The notes: generated from the sequence alone by a model not told the origin. DNA of 47,002 nt from Acidobacteriota bacterium (GCA_021846945.1 JAJZVZ010000017.1:1-47002), one strand, 5' to 3'. Numbered from the stretch's first letter, positions 32,516 to 43,420 are shown. Program-made: numbers and translations.

Positions 32516-32589
32516 GAAGAAAAGCGTGGGAATTCTGGCTCATCTCGACGGCCAGCCGAAGGGCTTGCCGGCGCATGATTGCGCATGCG

Positions 32590-34401
<1,812 letters not shown>

Positions 34402-34448
34402 GCGTCCTTGGCGAATAAGAAGGAGATTGCAGGTTCTCTCTGCCCACC

Positions 34449-34470
34449 CCGCCGTGGCGGACAGGCGCAG
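34449..34470. repeat. REP-like GC palindrome, copy 3
   Basis: CCGCC-GT-GGCGG followed by ACAGGCGCAGC, in the divergent spacer between lepA and the transglycosylase gene. It shares the hairpin and the purine link with the copies at 17318 and 27158 but its second palindrome is decayed. Confidence 0.5.
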
Positions 34471-34577
34471 CAAACCTCCCTGGCATAGCTTATCATCGGC
34501 ATAGAGTCTTTCGCGGCCTTGCAATTGAGCACATTCCCTCGTGCGCCTTTGATTCGCGAGGGTGCTTGCGTTTTTAC

Positions 34578-36389
34578 ATGCGTATGTTTCGAAATCGTTT
34601 TCTGCTGCCGGGTTGTGCCCTGCTACTTTTTCCCTTGTCAGGGTGCACGCCTTCCCGGCCCACCAGCGCTCCCGTGAGCGCCCAACCTCAGGCCACGGCG
34701 CCTGCTCTGCCTGCGCCCACGCCGCCCCCGGCCGCCGCGCAGGCGGCATCCGCGGCAGCGACAGCCCGGCAGCAGCGCGTGAGCCAGCTCATCGCGCAGG
34801 TGGAGGCAGCCTATGCGCAGGGAGACGCGGATTACAAAAAAGGGCAGCTGCCCGAGGCTAAAGCGGAGTTCGATCGGGCCATCGACATGATGCTGAGCAG
34901 CGGCATCGACATCAAGGGCACGCCCCAGCTTCGAGACGAGTTTGACCGCATCGTGGACCAGGTGAACTCGCTGGAGATGGAGGCGCTCAAACAGGGCAAC
35001 GGCTTTGCGCCGCAAGTGGAACCCACGCCTGCCGATGTGGCCAACGATGTTACGTTCAAGGTGGACCCCAATTTTGTGGCCAAGGCCAGGGCGGAACTGG
35101 CCACCACGAAGTCTGATCTTCCGCTGGTGATGAACGACTACGTGGCCGCCTTCATCAACTTCTTCGCCAATACCCAAAAGGGCCACAACACGCTGCTGCA
35201 CTCTTTTCAGCGCGCCGGTCGGTACAAGGGGATGATTCAGCGCGTGATGGCCGAAGAAGGCGTGCCTCAGGATCTCATCTATCTTGCCGTCGCCGAGTCG
35301 GGCTTTCAACCGCGCGCCGTCAATCCGCGCTCGCGCGCCGGCGGCATGTGGCAATTTATGCCGCGCGGCAACTACGGTCTGACCCGCGACCGTTATGTGG
35401 ATGAGCGCTTCGACCCGGAAAAGTCCACGCTCGCCTACGCGCGTTACATGAAGTTTCTCTACGATCAGCTGGGCGATTGGTATCTTGCCATGGCCGCCTA
35501 TGACTGGGGCGCGGGCAATGTACAGCGCGCTGTCGAAAAGACGGGATACGCCGACTTCTGGCAGCTCTACCAGCGCCACGAACTGCCCGGCGAAACCGAG
35601 AACTACGTGCCGGAAATTCTGGCCGCCATTATCATCGCAAATCACCCCAAGCAGTACGGATTCGACGACATTACGCTCGATCCTCCGGTGCTGACGGATA
35701 CCGTCACCATCAACTATTCCATTGACCTGCGCCTGGTATCGGATCTGGTGGGCGCGCCGGTGGATGAATTGGAGGCGCTTAATCCCAGTCTGCTGCGCAT
35801 GGTGACGCCTCCAGATATATCCTTTGATCTGCATCTGCCCGCCGGCACAGCTTCGCTGTTCGAGCAGCGTGTGGCCGCGATTCCTGAAGATAAGCGCGAC
35901 GCCTGGCGCTATCATCTGGTTACGCCCGGAGACACATTGGCATCGGTCGCGCGCGAATACCACGTACCGGAGGCGGCGCTCGCGGACGCCAATCAGTTGA
36001 GCGAGAGCGGTGGGATTCAAGGTGTCCAGGCGCTGGTGGTGCCGGTGCCGCCCGCTCCTTCCCGCCCGCTGCACACGATGCTCTATCGCGTGCGCAGAGG
36101 CGATACGCTGGTCACCATCGCCGATCGTTTCGGCGTTTCGCTGAGCGAGTTGCGGCGCTGGAATGGGCTCTCCGGCACCAGAGTGCGTCCCGGCCGGCGC
36201 ATTCGCGTCTCCGCGCCGCCGGTCAGACGCTATTCTCGTACCTCTCACCGCCGCTCCACTGCTTCCAGCACGAAGGCACATGGGAAACCCGCATCCCGAA
36301 AGCCGACGGCAAAGGCCTCCAGCACTCCTCGTCACGCCACAAGCGCGTCTTCCAAGAGCAAGAAGACCGTCGCGAAAGAGAAAAATTAG
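34578..36389 (+). CDS. mltD: MltD-like membrane-bound lytic transglycosylase with two LysM repeats
   Basis: A 603-residue lipoprotein that cleaves the glycan strands of peptidoglycan. The lipobox LSGC puts the lipidated Cys at residue 23. After a Pro/Ala-rich linker and a helical region comes the SLT domain (about 215-350), with catalytic E240 in [17 protein letters not shown] and the GMWQFMP and [10 protein letters not shown] motifs. Two LysM repeats follow: [19 protein letters not shown] and [19 protein letters not shown]. The Ser/Lys-rich C-terminus (about 555-603) is low complexity. A TTG at 34566 and an ATG at 34584 are other possible starts. Confidence 0.92.
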   Translation: MRMFRNRFLLPGCALLLFPLSGCTPSRPTSAPVSAQPQATAPALPAPTPPPAAAQAASAAATARQQRVSQLIAQVEAAYAQGDADYKKGQLPEAKAEFDRAIDMMLSSGIDIKGTPQLRDEFDRIVDQVNSLEMEALKQGNGFAPQVEPTPADVANDVTFKVDPNFVAKARAELATTKSDLPLVMNDYVAAFINFFANTQKGHNTLLHSFQRAGRYKGMIQRVMAEEGVPQDLIYLAVAESGFQPRAVNPRSRAGGMWQFMPRGNYGLTRDRYVDERFDPEKSTLAYARYMKFLYDQLGDWYLAMAAYDWGAGNVQRAVEKTGYADFWQLYQRHELPGETENYVPEILAAIIIANHPKQYGFDDITLDPPVLTDTVTINYSIDLRLVSDLVGAPVDELEALNPSLLRMVTPPDISFDLHLPAGTASLFEQRVAAIPEDKRDAWRYHLVTPGDTLASVAREYHVPEAALADANQLSESGGIQGVQALVVPVPPAPSRPLHTMLYRVRRGDTLVTIADRFGVSLSELRRWNGLSGTRVRPGRRIRVSAPPVRRYSRTSHRRSTASSTKAHGKPASRKPTAKASSTPRHATSASSKSKKTVAKEKN

Positions 36390-36533
36390 CTGGCACCACA
36401 TTACGTACTTGTGTTTTGCTAGTGTTTGCGTGCAAGCTATTCCTTAAATGGCTTCCGCAAGCGGAGTACGCGAGTCCGTTGCGCGAAGAGGGAAACAAGA
36501 CACCGGCAGCGGCGAGCCGCTGGAGGCAATCGG

Positions 36534-37136
36534 ATGGACGAAGTATTCAAGATATGCGCGATGAGTGGCGGTGAATCCGGCTCCAATCCGGACAAGCTGT
36601 ATCCCGATCAGGTCGAAGACTTCGAAGACGAAGAAATCGAGACGGCCAGCATTCTCACTTCCTCCGACGACGATGAGGGGGCAGTCGAAGAGACTGTGGT
36701 CGAGGTCGTGGAAATTCCTGAAATGAAACCGGCCGTGAAGGTGGCCGCTGCGAAGAAGGTCCCCCGGAAGAAGGCTGCCAGAAAGGCCGCGGCGAAAAAG
36801 CCTGCGGCAAAAAAGGCGGCAGCGAAAAAGATTGCGGCGAGAAAGGCCGCGAAGAAGTCCGCCGCAAAGAAGAGCACAGCCGGCGCAAAGGGCGGCAAGG
36901 CCAAGGCCAGGAAGGCTGCGGCCGGGAAGCGTGCCGGCAAATCAACCAAGCGAGGTAAAACATTGGCAGTTAAGAAAGCAGCGAAGAAGGCGCCGGCCAA
37001 GAAAGCAGCAGCCAAGAAGGCTCCTGCAAAGAAGGCGGCAAAGAAGGCAGCAGCCCGGAAGGCTCCGGCCAAGAAGGCAGCGAAGAAGGCCCCAGCAAAG
37101 AAAGCGGCCAAGAAGGCTTCTGCAAAGAAGAAGTAA
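36534..37136 (+). CDS. histone H1-like Lys/Ala-rich protein
   Basis: A 200-residue protein with an acidic N-terminal part (about 1-65, rich in Asp and Glu) and a long basic part made of repeated AAKKA, PAKKAA and AARKA units (about 70-200). This composition is like eukaryotic H1 tails and the AlgP/Hc1-type bacterial proteins that bind and compact DNA, which I infer to be its role. TGGAGG is seven bases before the ATG, so this start is preferred to an upstream frame from 36426. Tandem KKA-type codon repeats make it likely to vary in length between strains. A perfect terminator follows. Confidence 0.82.
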   Translation: MDEVFKICAMSGGESGSNPDKLYPDQVEDFEDEEIETASILTSSDDDEGAVEETVVEVVEIPEMKPAVKVAAAKKVPRKKAARKAAAKKPAAKKAAAKKIAARKAAKKSAAKKSTAGAKGGKAKARKAAAGKRAGKSTKRGKTLAVKKAAKKAPAKKAAAKKAPAKKAAKKAAARKAPAKKAAKKAPAKKAAKKASAKKK

Positions 37137-37170
37137 CCAGGTAACCCAGGTAAGAGGCAACACAAGGCAA

Positions 37171-37204
37171 GCAAAAGAGCCCGGCTCGTGCCGGGCTCTT
37201 TTGC
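37171..37204 (+). terminator. rho-independent terminator, possibly bidirectional
   Basis: Fifteen-base perfect arms GCAAAAGAGCCCGGC (37171-37185) and its complement (37190-37204), with a TCGT loop. With A-rich and T-rich ends on the two strands it can serve both the histone-like gene and the convergent peroxiredoxin gene. Confidence 0.92.
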
Positions 37205-37220
37205 GTCTGGGACGTGCTTC

Positions 37221-37757
37221 CTACTCTTTCAATTCCTTCAGCGCCGCCAGCACCTCCGCTGAGTGAACCGCCGGGTCCACCTTTGTCCATACTTTTACGA
37301 TCCTGCCCTGGGGGTCAATGAGAAAGGTGTTGCGGTCGGCGATGCTTACGCTTTTGAAGCTGCCCAGTGAGCCATACTCAGTCACTACCTTGTGCTGCGC
37401 ATCCGACAACAGGTGGAAGGTCAGCCCATCTTTTGCGCAGAACTGCTTATGGCTGTCGACCGAGTCCACGCTCACGCCCAGGATCACGGCATTCAAGGCC
37501 TCGTATTGCTTCAAGTCGCGCTGAAAGTTGTGGGCCTCGATTGTGCAGCCCGTGGTCATGTCGCGCGGGTAGAAATAGAGCACCACCCACTTGCCACGAA
37601 AGCTCTTCAGCGAAATCTGCGCGCCTGTCTGAGATGGCAGCGTGAAAGCGGGTGCAACTTCGCCGACGATGGGCAACATCCCGGCAGCGTGAACCGTTAC
37701 GAGCGACGCCGCGAGCAGGGCAGCCGCGGCAAAGGCCAGTCGAAAGGGCTTTCTCAT
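37221..37757 (-). CDS. secreted peroxiredoxin, Bcp/AhpC-TSA family
   Basis: A 178-residue thiol peroxidase with a signal peptide (1-24, ending VHAAG), so it acts outside the cytoplasm. The active-site block is YFYPRDMTTGCTIEAHNFQ, with peroxidatic C71 and the family P64/T68 pair; the second Cys is C107 in KQFCAKDG, a possible resolving residue. AGGAGG lies five bases before the ATG. It follows lpxI on the same strand after about 100 bases and shares a bidirectional terminator with the histone-like gene. Confidence 0.92.
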   Translation of the reverse strand: MRKPFRLAFAAAALLAASLVTVHAAGMLPIVGEVAPAFTLPSQTGAQISLKSFRGKWVVLYFYPRDMTTGCTIEAHNFQRDLKQYEALNAVILGVSVDSVDSHKQFCAKDGLTFHLLSDAQHKVVTEYGSLGSFKSVSIADRNTFLIDPQGRIVKVWTKVDPAVHSAEVLAALKELKE

Positions 37758-37856
37758 GGAGACCTCCTGAGGATAACAACTTGAAAATAGGGACCAGGCG
37801 ACGAGCGGCAGGGAACAGAAAAACCGGCTCAGCTGCTGCCGGCCTCCCCAATGCCG

Positions 37857-38711
37857 TCAGTATGATCGCGGAGAGGCAACAATGGCAATGCCCGCGTGGT
37901 TGGCGTGCTCCAGAAGCGTCTCACGATCGAAGAGCAAGGTGCGTCCGGCCTCGATGGAAAGGCAACTGGCTCCGGAGCGGATCATCGTTTCGATGGTCGC
38001 CACACCGATGACCGGTACGTCGAAGCGCATGTCCTGGTTGGGCTTGGCAACCTTCACTACGGTCAGCTGCCGTTCCAGGGTCGAGGCGTCGCCCTCCATC
38101 GAGCGCATCAGATGCCCGGCGCGTTCCACGGTTGCGTCCGTGCCCTCCATGGCTTCGACGGCGACGCAGGCCTGCGCGGCCACCACGACCGTCTGGCCGA
38201 TGTCAAAGCCGGCGACGGCGCGCGCCACCTGGAGCCCGTACGCGATATTGCGGCGCTCCTCATCGTCGGGTGCGCGCCTGGTGAGCACGCCCTCCTGGGC
38301 CAGCAACGGCTCCAGGAACGCCGTGGAACTGATCAGCTCGATGCCCTCGTCGCCGAGCACCTTGGCCACCGCGCCCAGCAGCATGTCCGTCGAGCGCGTG
38401 CGCAGGCTTAGGAGCAGCTTGGCCAGACGCCAGTCGGGCCGTATGCTTGAGAAGATCTGCTTGTGCTTCACCTGCCCGGCCATTACAGCTCTTTGCACGC
38501 CTTCTTTGTGGAAGGTTTCGATGAGCCGCGACAGCTCGCCTAGCGAGAGCCAGTGCACGGTGACGCCCGGGTCCGCGGCGGCGCGCCGGTCCATCTCCGG
38601 ATCAGTCTCTTCGCGGATGGCGGCGACCGCAACGGACAAGCCCTGCGCTCTCGCCGCATCGAGAAGCAGAAACGGGAAGCGCCCGTTACCGGCGATGAGG
38701 CCGAGCTTCAT
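37857..38711 (-). CDS. lpxI: UDP-2,3-diacylglucosamine pyrophosphatase LpxI
   Basis: A 284-residue cytosolic enzyme of lipid A synthesis, converting UDP-2,3-diacylglucosamine to lipid X and UMP; it replaces LpxH in many non-gammaproteobacteria. It starts MKLGLIAGNGRFPFLLLDAA and has VMAGQVKHKQIFSSIRPD, QTVVVAAQACVAVEAMEGTD and KPNQDMRFDVPVIGVATIETM, all typical of the family (formerly DUF1009). Full length. It follows lpxA after 106 bases on the same strand. Confidence 0.94.
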   Translation of the reverse strand: MKLGLIAGNGRFPFLLLDAARAQGLSVAVAAIREETDPEMDRRAAADPGVTVHWLSLGELSRLIETFHKEGVQRAVMAGQVKHKQIFSSIRPDWRLAKLLLSLRTRSTDMLLGAVAKVLGDEGIELISSTAFLEPLLAQEGVLTRRAPDDEERRNIAYGLQVARAVAGFDIGQTVVVAAQACVAVEAMEGTDATVERAGHLMRSMEGDASTLERQLTVVKVAKPNQDMRFDVPVIGVATIETMIRSGASCLSIEAGRTLLFDRETLLEHANHAGIAIVASPRSY

Positions 38712-38817
38712 GCGATGCCCCGCTCAACTTCGCCGCGGATTTGCCGGCTCCTCGGTAATGTAAGGCTTCCCCCCGGGAGGAATGGCGGCGCTGAATCTCC
38801 CATCCTCATACGGGCTC

Positions 38818-39588
38818 CTACTTGATTACTCCGCGCTGGCTGCGTTCGAGGAACGACACCAGAACCGCCGCGTCCTCGCCTTCCATGGCGCGTAGTCTCT
38901 CGATGGCCTGCGTGGTGTTCAGCCTGGCCGCCAGCAGCAGCCGAAAGGCCTTTTGCAATTGTCTGATCCGCTCCGGCGTGAAGCCTCTGCGCTCCAGGCC
39001 GATTTTGTTGATCCCGAAAGCCTTGTTTTCCCGTCGCGACGAGGTCAGCGAGAAGGGCAGAACGTCCTGCGTCACGATGGTGCCGCCGCCGACAAAGGCG
39101 TACTGGCCCACGATACAGTGCTGGTGCACCGGGCAGAATGCGCCCAGCGTCACATGATCCTCGATGATGACGTGGCCGGCGAGCGTGGCGGCGTTGGCCA
39201 GGATGCAGTGGTCGCCCACCAGGCTGTCGTGGCCGATGTGCGCGCAGGTCATCAGCAGGCAGTTCGAGCCGATCCGCGTGACTCCGCCACCGCCCACCGT
39301 GCCACGGCTGATGGTCACGCTCTCACGAATGGTGTTGTCGTTACCGATGATCGTTTCGGTCGGTTCGCCCTTGTACTTCAGGTCCTGCGGAGCCACGCCC
39401 ACCGAGCAGAAAGGATAGAAAACATTGCGTGCCCCGATGCGGGTGCGCCCGTCCAGCACCACGTGCGAGATCAGCGCGCAGTTCTCGTCCAGAACCACCT
39501 CGGGTCCGATGGTGCAAAAAGGGCCGATCGAACAGGATGCGGGAACCTGCGCTCCAGGAGCGATCACGGCGCTGGGATGAACGCTCAC
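38818..39588 (-). CDS. lpxA: acyl-ACP:UDP-N-acetylglucosamine O-acyltransferase LpxA
   Basis: A 256-residue cytosolic enzyme that adds the first acyl chain in lipid A synthesis. Many hexapeptide repeats form the left-handed beta-helix (IHPSAVIAPGAQVPASCSIG has the pattern, here beginning VHPSAVIAPG), with HIGHDSLVGDHCILAN and NKIGLERRGFTPE as conserved LpxA blocks; the catalytic His lies in the LMTCAHIGHD region. The start is GTG, overlapping the fabZ stop by four bases (GTGA), so the two are translationally coupled. Confidence 0.95.
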   Translation of the reverse strand: MSVHPSAVIAPGAQVPASCSIGPFCTIGPEVVLDENCALISHVVLDGRTRIGARNVFYPFCSVGVAPQDLKYKGEPTETIIGNDNTIRESVTISRGTVGGGGVTRIGSNCLLMTCAHIGHDSLVGDHCILANAATLAGHVIIEDHVTLGAFCPVHQHCIVGQYAFVGGGTIVTQDVLPFSLTSSRRENKAFGINKIGLERRGFTPERIRQLQKAFRLLLAARLNTTQAIERLRAMEGEDAAVLVSFLERSQRGVIK

Positions 39589-40112
39589 TCCGCCGTCTCC
39601 GCCACAGGAGCGGCGACTGCTTCCTCTGCCTGCGCATCCGGTGCGGAGGACGGATTTCCGTGTGCTCGCCGTTCGCGCTCACGCGTCACCACCTGGCAGG
39701 TGAGCGTGGCTTCGCACGCCAGCTTGCCATCCACGTAGGCGTGACCCTCGATGCGCCCGGCGCGCGTGCGGAACGAAAGCACATCCACCTCGATGCGCAA
39801 TTGATCGCCCGGCGTGACCGGCCGGCGAAACTTGGCGCGCTCGATGCCGGTAAACACGACCAGCTTCTTGTCCCGGTCTGGGATCTCGGCCAGCATGATC
39901 ATGCCGCCGGCCTGAGCCATCGCCTCAACCACAAGCACACCCGGCATGATGGGATAGCCGGGAAAGTGGCCCTGGAAGAACGGCTCGTTGATGGTTACGT
40001 TCTTGATGGCTACCAGTCGCTTCGTGGGCTCGAACTCAATGACCCTGTCGACCAGCAGGAATGGGTAGCGGTGCGGGAGAAAATCCAGGATCGCCTGGAT
40101 ATCAAACGTCAT
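39585..40112 (-). CDS. fabZ: 3-hydroxyacyl-ACP dehydratase FabZ
   Basis: A 175-residue hot-dog fold enzyme that dehydrates 3-hydroxyacyl-ACP, competing with LpxA for the same ACP pool. Catalytic residues are H49 in FQGHFPGYPIMPG and E63 in VVEAMAQAGG; the start DIQAILDFLPHRYPFLLVDRV is typical. A 25-residue acidic/Ala-rich tail (after about 145) is an extra compared with the usual 145-150 residues. GGAG lies eight bases before the ATG. Coupled to lpxA by overlap. Confidence 0.95.
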   Translation of the reverse strand: MTFDIQAILDFLPHRYPFLLVDRVIEFEPTKRLVAIKNVTINEPFFQGHFPGYPIMPGVLVVEAMAQAGGMIMLAEIPDRDKKLVVFTGIERAKFRRPVTPGDQLRIEVDVLSFRTRAGRIEGHAYVDGKLACEATLTCQVVTRERERRAHGNPSSAPDAQAEEAVAAPVAETAE

Positions 40113-40189
40113 GCTCTGGCTCCAAAGAGCGCGTGCGGACGGCGCCGCTCAAGCGCTCCCTTGGATTATAACCAAGCGCGTATCCCGCA

Positions 40190-40990
40190 TTACTTGCCTT
40201 TGATCCGCCGCGCAGTCGCGTCCACATCCCAGAAATCGGCCGGCAGATCCTGGTTGTACTTCGCGCCGGTGATGTAGTACTGCCGCACTGTTTCGCCGTT
40301 CTTCACAAGGCTAAGGGAAAACGGCGTGGGAAATCCGTCGATGGTGTGGTAGTCGTCGTACTCCACAATCTCAGTGTTTTTGTCCTTGTAGACCGGATCG
40401 CGCCATTGAAAGCTGCATTGCAGGGGCAGGTGGGTCTGGGAATCGGTGAGGATGGTGATGGCCTCATTTTGAGCTGAAATCAGAGTCACCTGGTCGGCCA
40501 GATGCCGCTCGGCCAGTTGCTTTCCGTCATACATCAGAATGGTTTTCGGATCTTTCATCCATACCTTCACAGCGGTCTCAATCGAGTGATCACGCCGCCG
40601 CAAAAACTCGTCCACCTGATCCTTCGGCAGCGCCTTTTTGCCGCGGTAGGTTACCTCCCAGCCTTGGCGCCCCACGAAGAACTGCACCACGTCGCGATGC
40701 TTGGTGAATTCGATGCGGTCGCTGTCCGGCCAGGCGTGGTAGTCGAAGTACGTGGTGGTGCCGAGATTGGGATTGCCGTGAAAAAATGCGGCGAACTTCC
40801 CGATCAGCTCCTGGTTCCTGATGTTCAGCCACAAGTCGCCGCCCAGCGCCTGCACCATTTCATCCAACACAGCGCGCGCCTGAGCCGCATTCTTGGCCGC
40901 TGCTTCGTCAACCGCCTGCGCACGGGCCATAATGGGCGCTGCTACCATCAGCACCGCCAGCGCTCCCGGCAAAACTCGCCATATCTTCAT
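40190..40990 (-). CDS. secreted LolA-like protein, second type
   Basis: A 266-residue protein with a signal peptide (1-24, MKIWRVLPGALAVLMVAAPI then MARA). The mature domain opens with a helix AVLDEMVQALGG and has beta segments with YFDYHAWPDSDRIEF, VQFFVGRQGWEVTYRG, THLPLQCSFQWRDPVYK and VEYDDYHTIDGFPTPFSLSL. This pattern resembles the LolA/outer-membrane lipoprotein-sorting fold. Function unknown. AGAGGAAG precedes the ATG. It begins nine bases after the SDR gene stop and is followed by fabZ, so it may belong to the envelope operon. Confidence 0.72.
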   Translation of the reverse strand: MKIWRVLPGALAVLMVAAPIMARAQAVDEAAAKNAAQARAVLDEMVQALGGDLWLNIRNQELIGKFAAFFHGNPNLGTTTYFDYHAWPDSDRIEFTKHRDVVQFFVGRQGWEVTYRGKKALPKDQVDEFLRRRDHSIETAVKVWMKDPKTILMYDGKQLAERHLADQVTLISAQNEAITILTDSQTHLPLQCSFQWRDPVYKDKNTEIVEYDDYHTIDGFPTPFSLSLVKNGETVRQYYITGAKYNQDLPADFWDVDATARRIKGK

Positions 40991-40999
40991 CGCTTCCTC

Positions 41000-41794
41000 T
41001 TATCCCACCAGTACGGACCCACCGTTGACGTTCAGCACTTCGCCGGAGATAAAACCCGCCAGCGGCGTGCACAGAAACAGAATTGGTCCGGCAATTTCCC
41101 GCGGGCTGGCAACACGGCCCAACGGAATTTCAGTTCGAATCTTGGCTCCCAGAGCCGGATCGCCTATCGTAGCCGCCGACATCTCCGTGTCCACCCATCC
41201 GGGCGCCACGCAGTTGACGCGAATCCCCTTGCGCGCCAGCTCGCTCGACAGGCTCTTTGTCAGACTGATCAGCGCGCCTTTGGTCACGGCGTAATCGGCG
41301 TGAAAGGCTTCGCCCCGCTGTCCGGCGGTTGAGCTGATCAGCACAATATGTCCTGCCGCCTGATCCTTCGCGGGTGGCGCCTGCCGCTCCATCTGCGCCA
41401 CGGAGGCCTGCACCAGCCCGAAGACCGAATCCAGGTTGACGTCCAGCGTGCGCCGCCACTGTGCCTCGCCCATTTCCGCGATCGGCATGTCTTCGGGAGG
41501 CCAGATGCCATGGTTCACGACCAGCACGTCCAGCCGCCCGAAGACGGCAATCGCCGCCTCGACCAGCGCGCGGCCCTCCGCCGGCGTGCTCAGTTCCTGT
41601 CGCAGAGCCGCGCACATTCCATACCCGCCGCACTCGGCTGCCAGCACTTCGGCCCGCTCACGGGCCTGGTGGTAGCTGAACGCGACGCGCGCCCCGGCCT
41701 GCGAAAAAAGCCGCACCGTCTCCGCGCCAATCCCGCGCGAACCGCCGGTAATCAGCGCAACCTTGCCCTCCAACGATAAGGAAACACTCGCCAT
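41000..41794 (-). CDS. short-chain dehydrogenase/reductase, FabG-like
   Basis: A 264-residue NAD(P)-dependent oxidoreductase. The Rossmann motif is ITGGSRGIG (15-23), with N120, S154/S155, Y168 and K172 as the catalytic set in LISSTAGQ and ADYAVTKGAL. The usual NNAG is VNHG here. The C-terminal part VNCVAPGWVDTEMS and GEVLNVNGG are like 3-oxoacyl-ACP reductases, so a role in fatty acid synthesis is possible, but many SDRs look alike. The ATG at 41794 is chosen because the Rossmann fold begins right after it. It leads a minus-strand series with fabZ and lpxA. Confidence 0.88.
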   Translation of the reverse strand: MASVSLSLEGKVALITGGSRGIGAETVRLFSQAGARVAFSYHQARERAEVLAAECGGYGMCAALRQELSTPAEGRALVEAAIAVFGRLDVLVVNHGIWPPEDMPIAEMGEAQWRRTLDVNLDSVFGLVQASVAQMERQAPPAKDQAAGHIVLISSTAGQRGEAFHADYAVTKGALISLTKSLSSELARKGIRVNCVAPGWVDTEMSAATIGDPALGAKIRTEIPLGRVASPREIAGPILFLCTPLAGFISGEVLNVNGGSVLVG

Positions 41795-41913
41795 ACGGCC
41801 CACGCTACTGCATTGCCTCGGAGGATGTCGAGAGCGGCAGCATGAGCGGGATTCGGAAGTTTCGATGGCGCGGGTGACATCCAGCGCGGCATGAACTGCG
41901 TCGAATATGCAGA

Positions 41914-41943
41914 CGAGGGGTGGCTCCAGAAGATACCCCCTCG
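41914..41943. other. hairpin upstream of the SDR gene
   Basis: CGAGGGG (41914-41920) pairs with CCCCTCG (41937-41943) around 16 bases, in the 290-base divergent spacer between the SDR gene and the small YqjD-like gene. No promoter of good quality was seen around it. Confidence 0.35.
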
Positions 41944-42084
41944 ATGGTCCGCTGAATCCGAGCCGATCTCGCTGAGTGGCAAGGGGTGGAGAGACCGATC
42001 GGATCACATTGGCATGGGCCACTTGTCAGAGCAAGGGAGTACAAACCGGAGCGACAATCGCTTCAACCGAAGGGGGACAAGCAT

Positions 42085-42354
42085 ATGCCAGCGAACGTGG
42101 TGGAAAAACCGGCAATGGTCGAGGATGCCCTTCGCGAGGTCTCCAGGATCAAGGTGATCGTTACCGAGGCTGTGGAAGACGGTGTCCGATCGGCGATGCA
42201 GACGATGAAACGCGGGCGTTATGCCGCCGAAGACGCAATCGAGGAAGCCAGACACACGGTGAAGCAGAACCCGTTCGAGGCGCTGGGCATAGCCTTTGCC
42301 GCCGGAGTCATGATCGGGGGCCTGTTTGCCTGGGCTGCATGCCGCCGGCGTTAA
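42085..42354 (+). CDS. YqjD/ElaB-like (DUF883-type) membrane-tail protein
   Basis: An 89-residue protein with a charged helical N-terminal part (MVEDALREVSRIKVIVTEAVED through EEARHTVKQNPFEAL) and a C-terminal membrane helix (about 67-84, GIAFAAGVMIGGLFAW) ending in CRRR. The PFEALGIAFAAGVMIGGL motif is like the tail of the ribosome-associated YqjD/ElaB proteins (DUF883). AGGGGG lies eight bases before the ATG. Membrane tethering of ribosomes is the known role in E. coli; here it is only inferred. Confidence 0.7.
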   Translation: MPANVVEKPAMVEDALREVSRIKVIVTEAVEDGVRSAMQTMKRGRYAAEDAIEEARHTVKQNPFEALGIAFAAGVMIGGLFAWAACRRR

Positions 42355-42535
42355 GAGCGAACCCGGGTCATCGGATTGATATCGGGATCCCGTGGTGCCG
42401 ATGCCCGGGGTTGAGTTCCGGAGGAAGAGAAAACGCGCGCGTGCGCGCTCAGGGTAATCCCTATTTATTCTCATTCCTCAATTGCCGCGGTGGAATTTTT
42501 ACGACTCCACGCAAAAAGCGGTGAGAGGCGGCGAC

Positions 42536-42727
42536 TCAGATTGCGCGGATCACTCGCGCCGGCAGCAGGATGACTGCTTTGACCAGTTCCAGCACCCCGC
42601 CGACCGCGACGCCTGCCAGCCGGAAGGGTAGCAGTAGAAGCCAGACCAGCGGATAGAGCAGGAGCGCCAGCAGCGCCAGCGGCCAGCACAATACCAGCAA
42701 GATGCACCACAACAGAAACTTCACCAT
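42536..42727 (-). CDS. very small hydrophobic membrane protein
   Basis: A 63-residue protein, almost wholly hydrophobic (LLWCILLVLCWPLALLALLL and LVWLLLLPFRLAGVAVGG), with a short basic end RVIRAI. One or two membrane passes. No family recognised. GAGG lies before the ATG. It is convergent with the YqjD-like gene. The composition makes it likely real, although small hydrophobic frames can arise by chance. Confidence 0.5.
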   Translation of the reverse strand: MVKFLLWCILLVLCWPLALLALLLYPLVWLLLLPFRLAGVAVGGVLELVKAVILLPARVIRAI

Positions 42728-42849
42728 CGTGAGGCGCCTCGCCGCGCCCGGAGTGGCCCACTCTTCGATACGCCACTGCGCGGGCGGCGGTTCCCTCGCT
42801 CACCGCGGTTTTCTCACACCACGCGCCGCCCCGGCCTTGTTCGGCTGAG

Positions 42850-43260
42850 TCAGTTGTTTTTTCGCTCGCGGATCAACCGGGACCGTTCCCTCTTGGGCAG
42901 GGCCAGCTCCGCTTTGGTATGCCGGGCAAGCCTTTCGTAGATCAGCGCGTGCGCCCGCTTCAGCTCCTCTTCGATCTCGAGTGGCCGCAGCGCGTCCCAC
43001 CGCTCCAGGGCTACCCAGAATGCTCGGGCCAGATGCGGTGCCGGGATGATTCCCTCATTTTCCAGAAGTTCATGGAAGCGCTCTGCCCCGCAGTGAAACC
43101 AGAGCACGCCGGCTCCCACTCCCTCCAGGTCAGTCATCGCGAACATCTTGCCGCCGAGGTCTCGATCGCCGACCCAGTACACCAGGTGATGACCCCAGTT
43201 CAGGGTTTCGGTCACGTGCGGCAATCCCAGGCAAAACTCGCGGATCCGCTCGTTGTCCAT
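42850..43260 (-). CDS. MmcQ/YjbR family protein
   Basis: A 136-residue protein of the YjbR (DUF419) family, a CyaY-like fold that binds DNA or small ligands; function not settled. It begins [20 protein letters not shown] and has [21 protein letters not shown], then [16 protein letters not shown] and [19 protein letters not shown]. The basic tail [15 protein letters not shown] is an extension. The start at 43260 is the first Met that gives the family N-terminus; the frame runs far upstream, antisense to rplA, without meaning. Confidence 0.85.
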   Translation of the reverse strand: MDNERIREFCLGLPHVTETLNWGHHLVYWVGDRDLGGKMFAMTDLEGVGAGVLWFHCGAERFHELLENEGIIPAPHLARAFWVALERWDALRPLEIEEELKRAHALIYERLARHTKAELALPKRERSRLIRERKNN

Positions 43261-43380
43261 GCGAAGAGTGTATGCCGGAACGCGCGCCTTCGCGAGAGGC
43301 TCCAAAGCCGGCCGCGGAGGCCGAAGATCGATTCCCCTATTCGAGCAAAGGATGGACCCTGCGAATGCGGTTCGCTGTTC

Positions 43381-43409
43381 TTGCTTTTCCCCCGTGGTTT
43401 GGCTATGAT
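43381..43409 (+). promoter_or_regulatory. promoter of the rplA operon
   Basis: TTGCTT (43381-43386), 17 bases, then TATGAT (43404-43409; five of six matches). Transcription would begin near 43416. Confidence 0.55.
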
Positions 43410-43420
43410 CCATAGATGCG

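Noticed and set aside
34402-34749. 116-residue N-terminal extension of LepA
   Set aside because: It crosses the REP-like element and the start region of the divergent transglycosylase gene; LepA proteins start at MDVRFLRN-like sequence.
34638-36401. Minus-strand frame of 587 codons opposite the lytic transglycosylase
   Set aside because: Arg/Gly/His-rich antisense frame without a domain.
36780-37130. A CRISPR-like or minisatellite array in the Lys/Ala codon repeats
   Set aside because: The repeats are in frame, irregular and coding; there are no spacers.
36608-37174. Ala/Phe-rich minus-strand frame opposite the histone-like gene
   Set aside because: It looks like a hydrophobic membrane protein only because AAG/GCG repeats read as CTT/CGC on the other strand; it also runs through the terminator side without a start signal.
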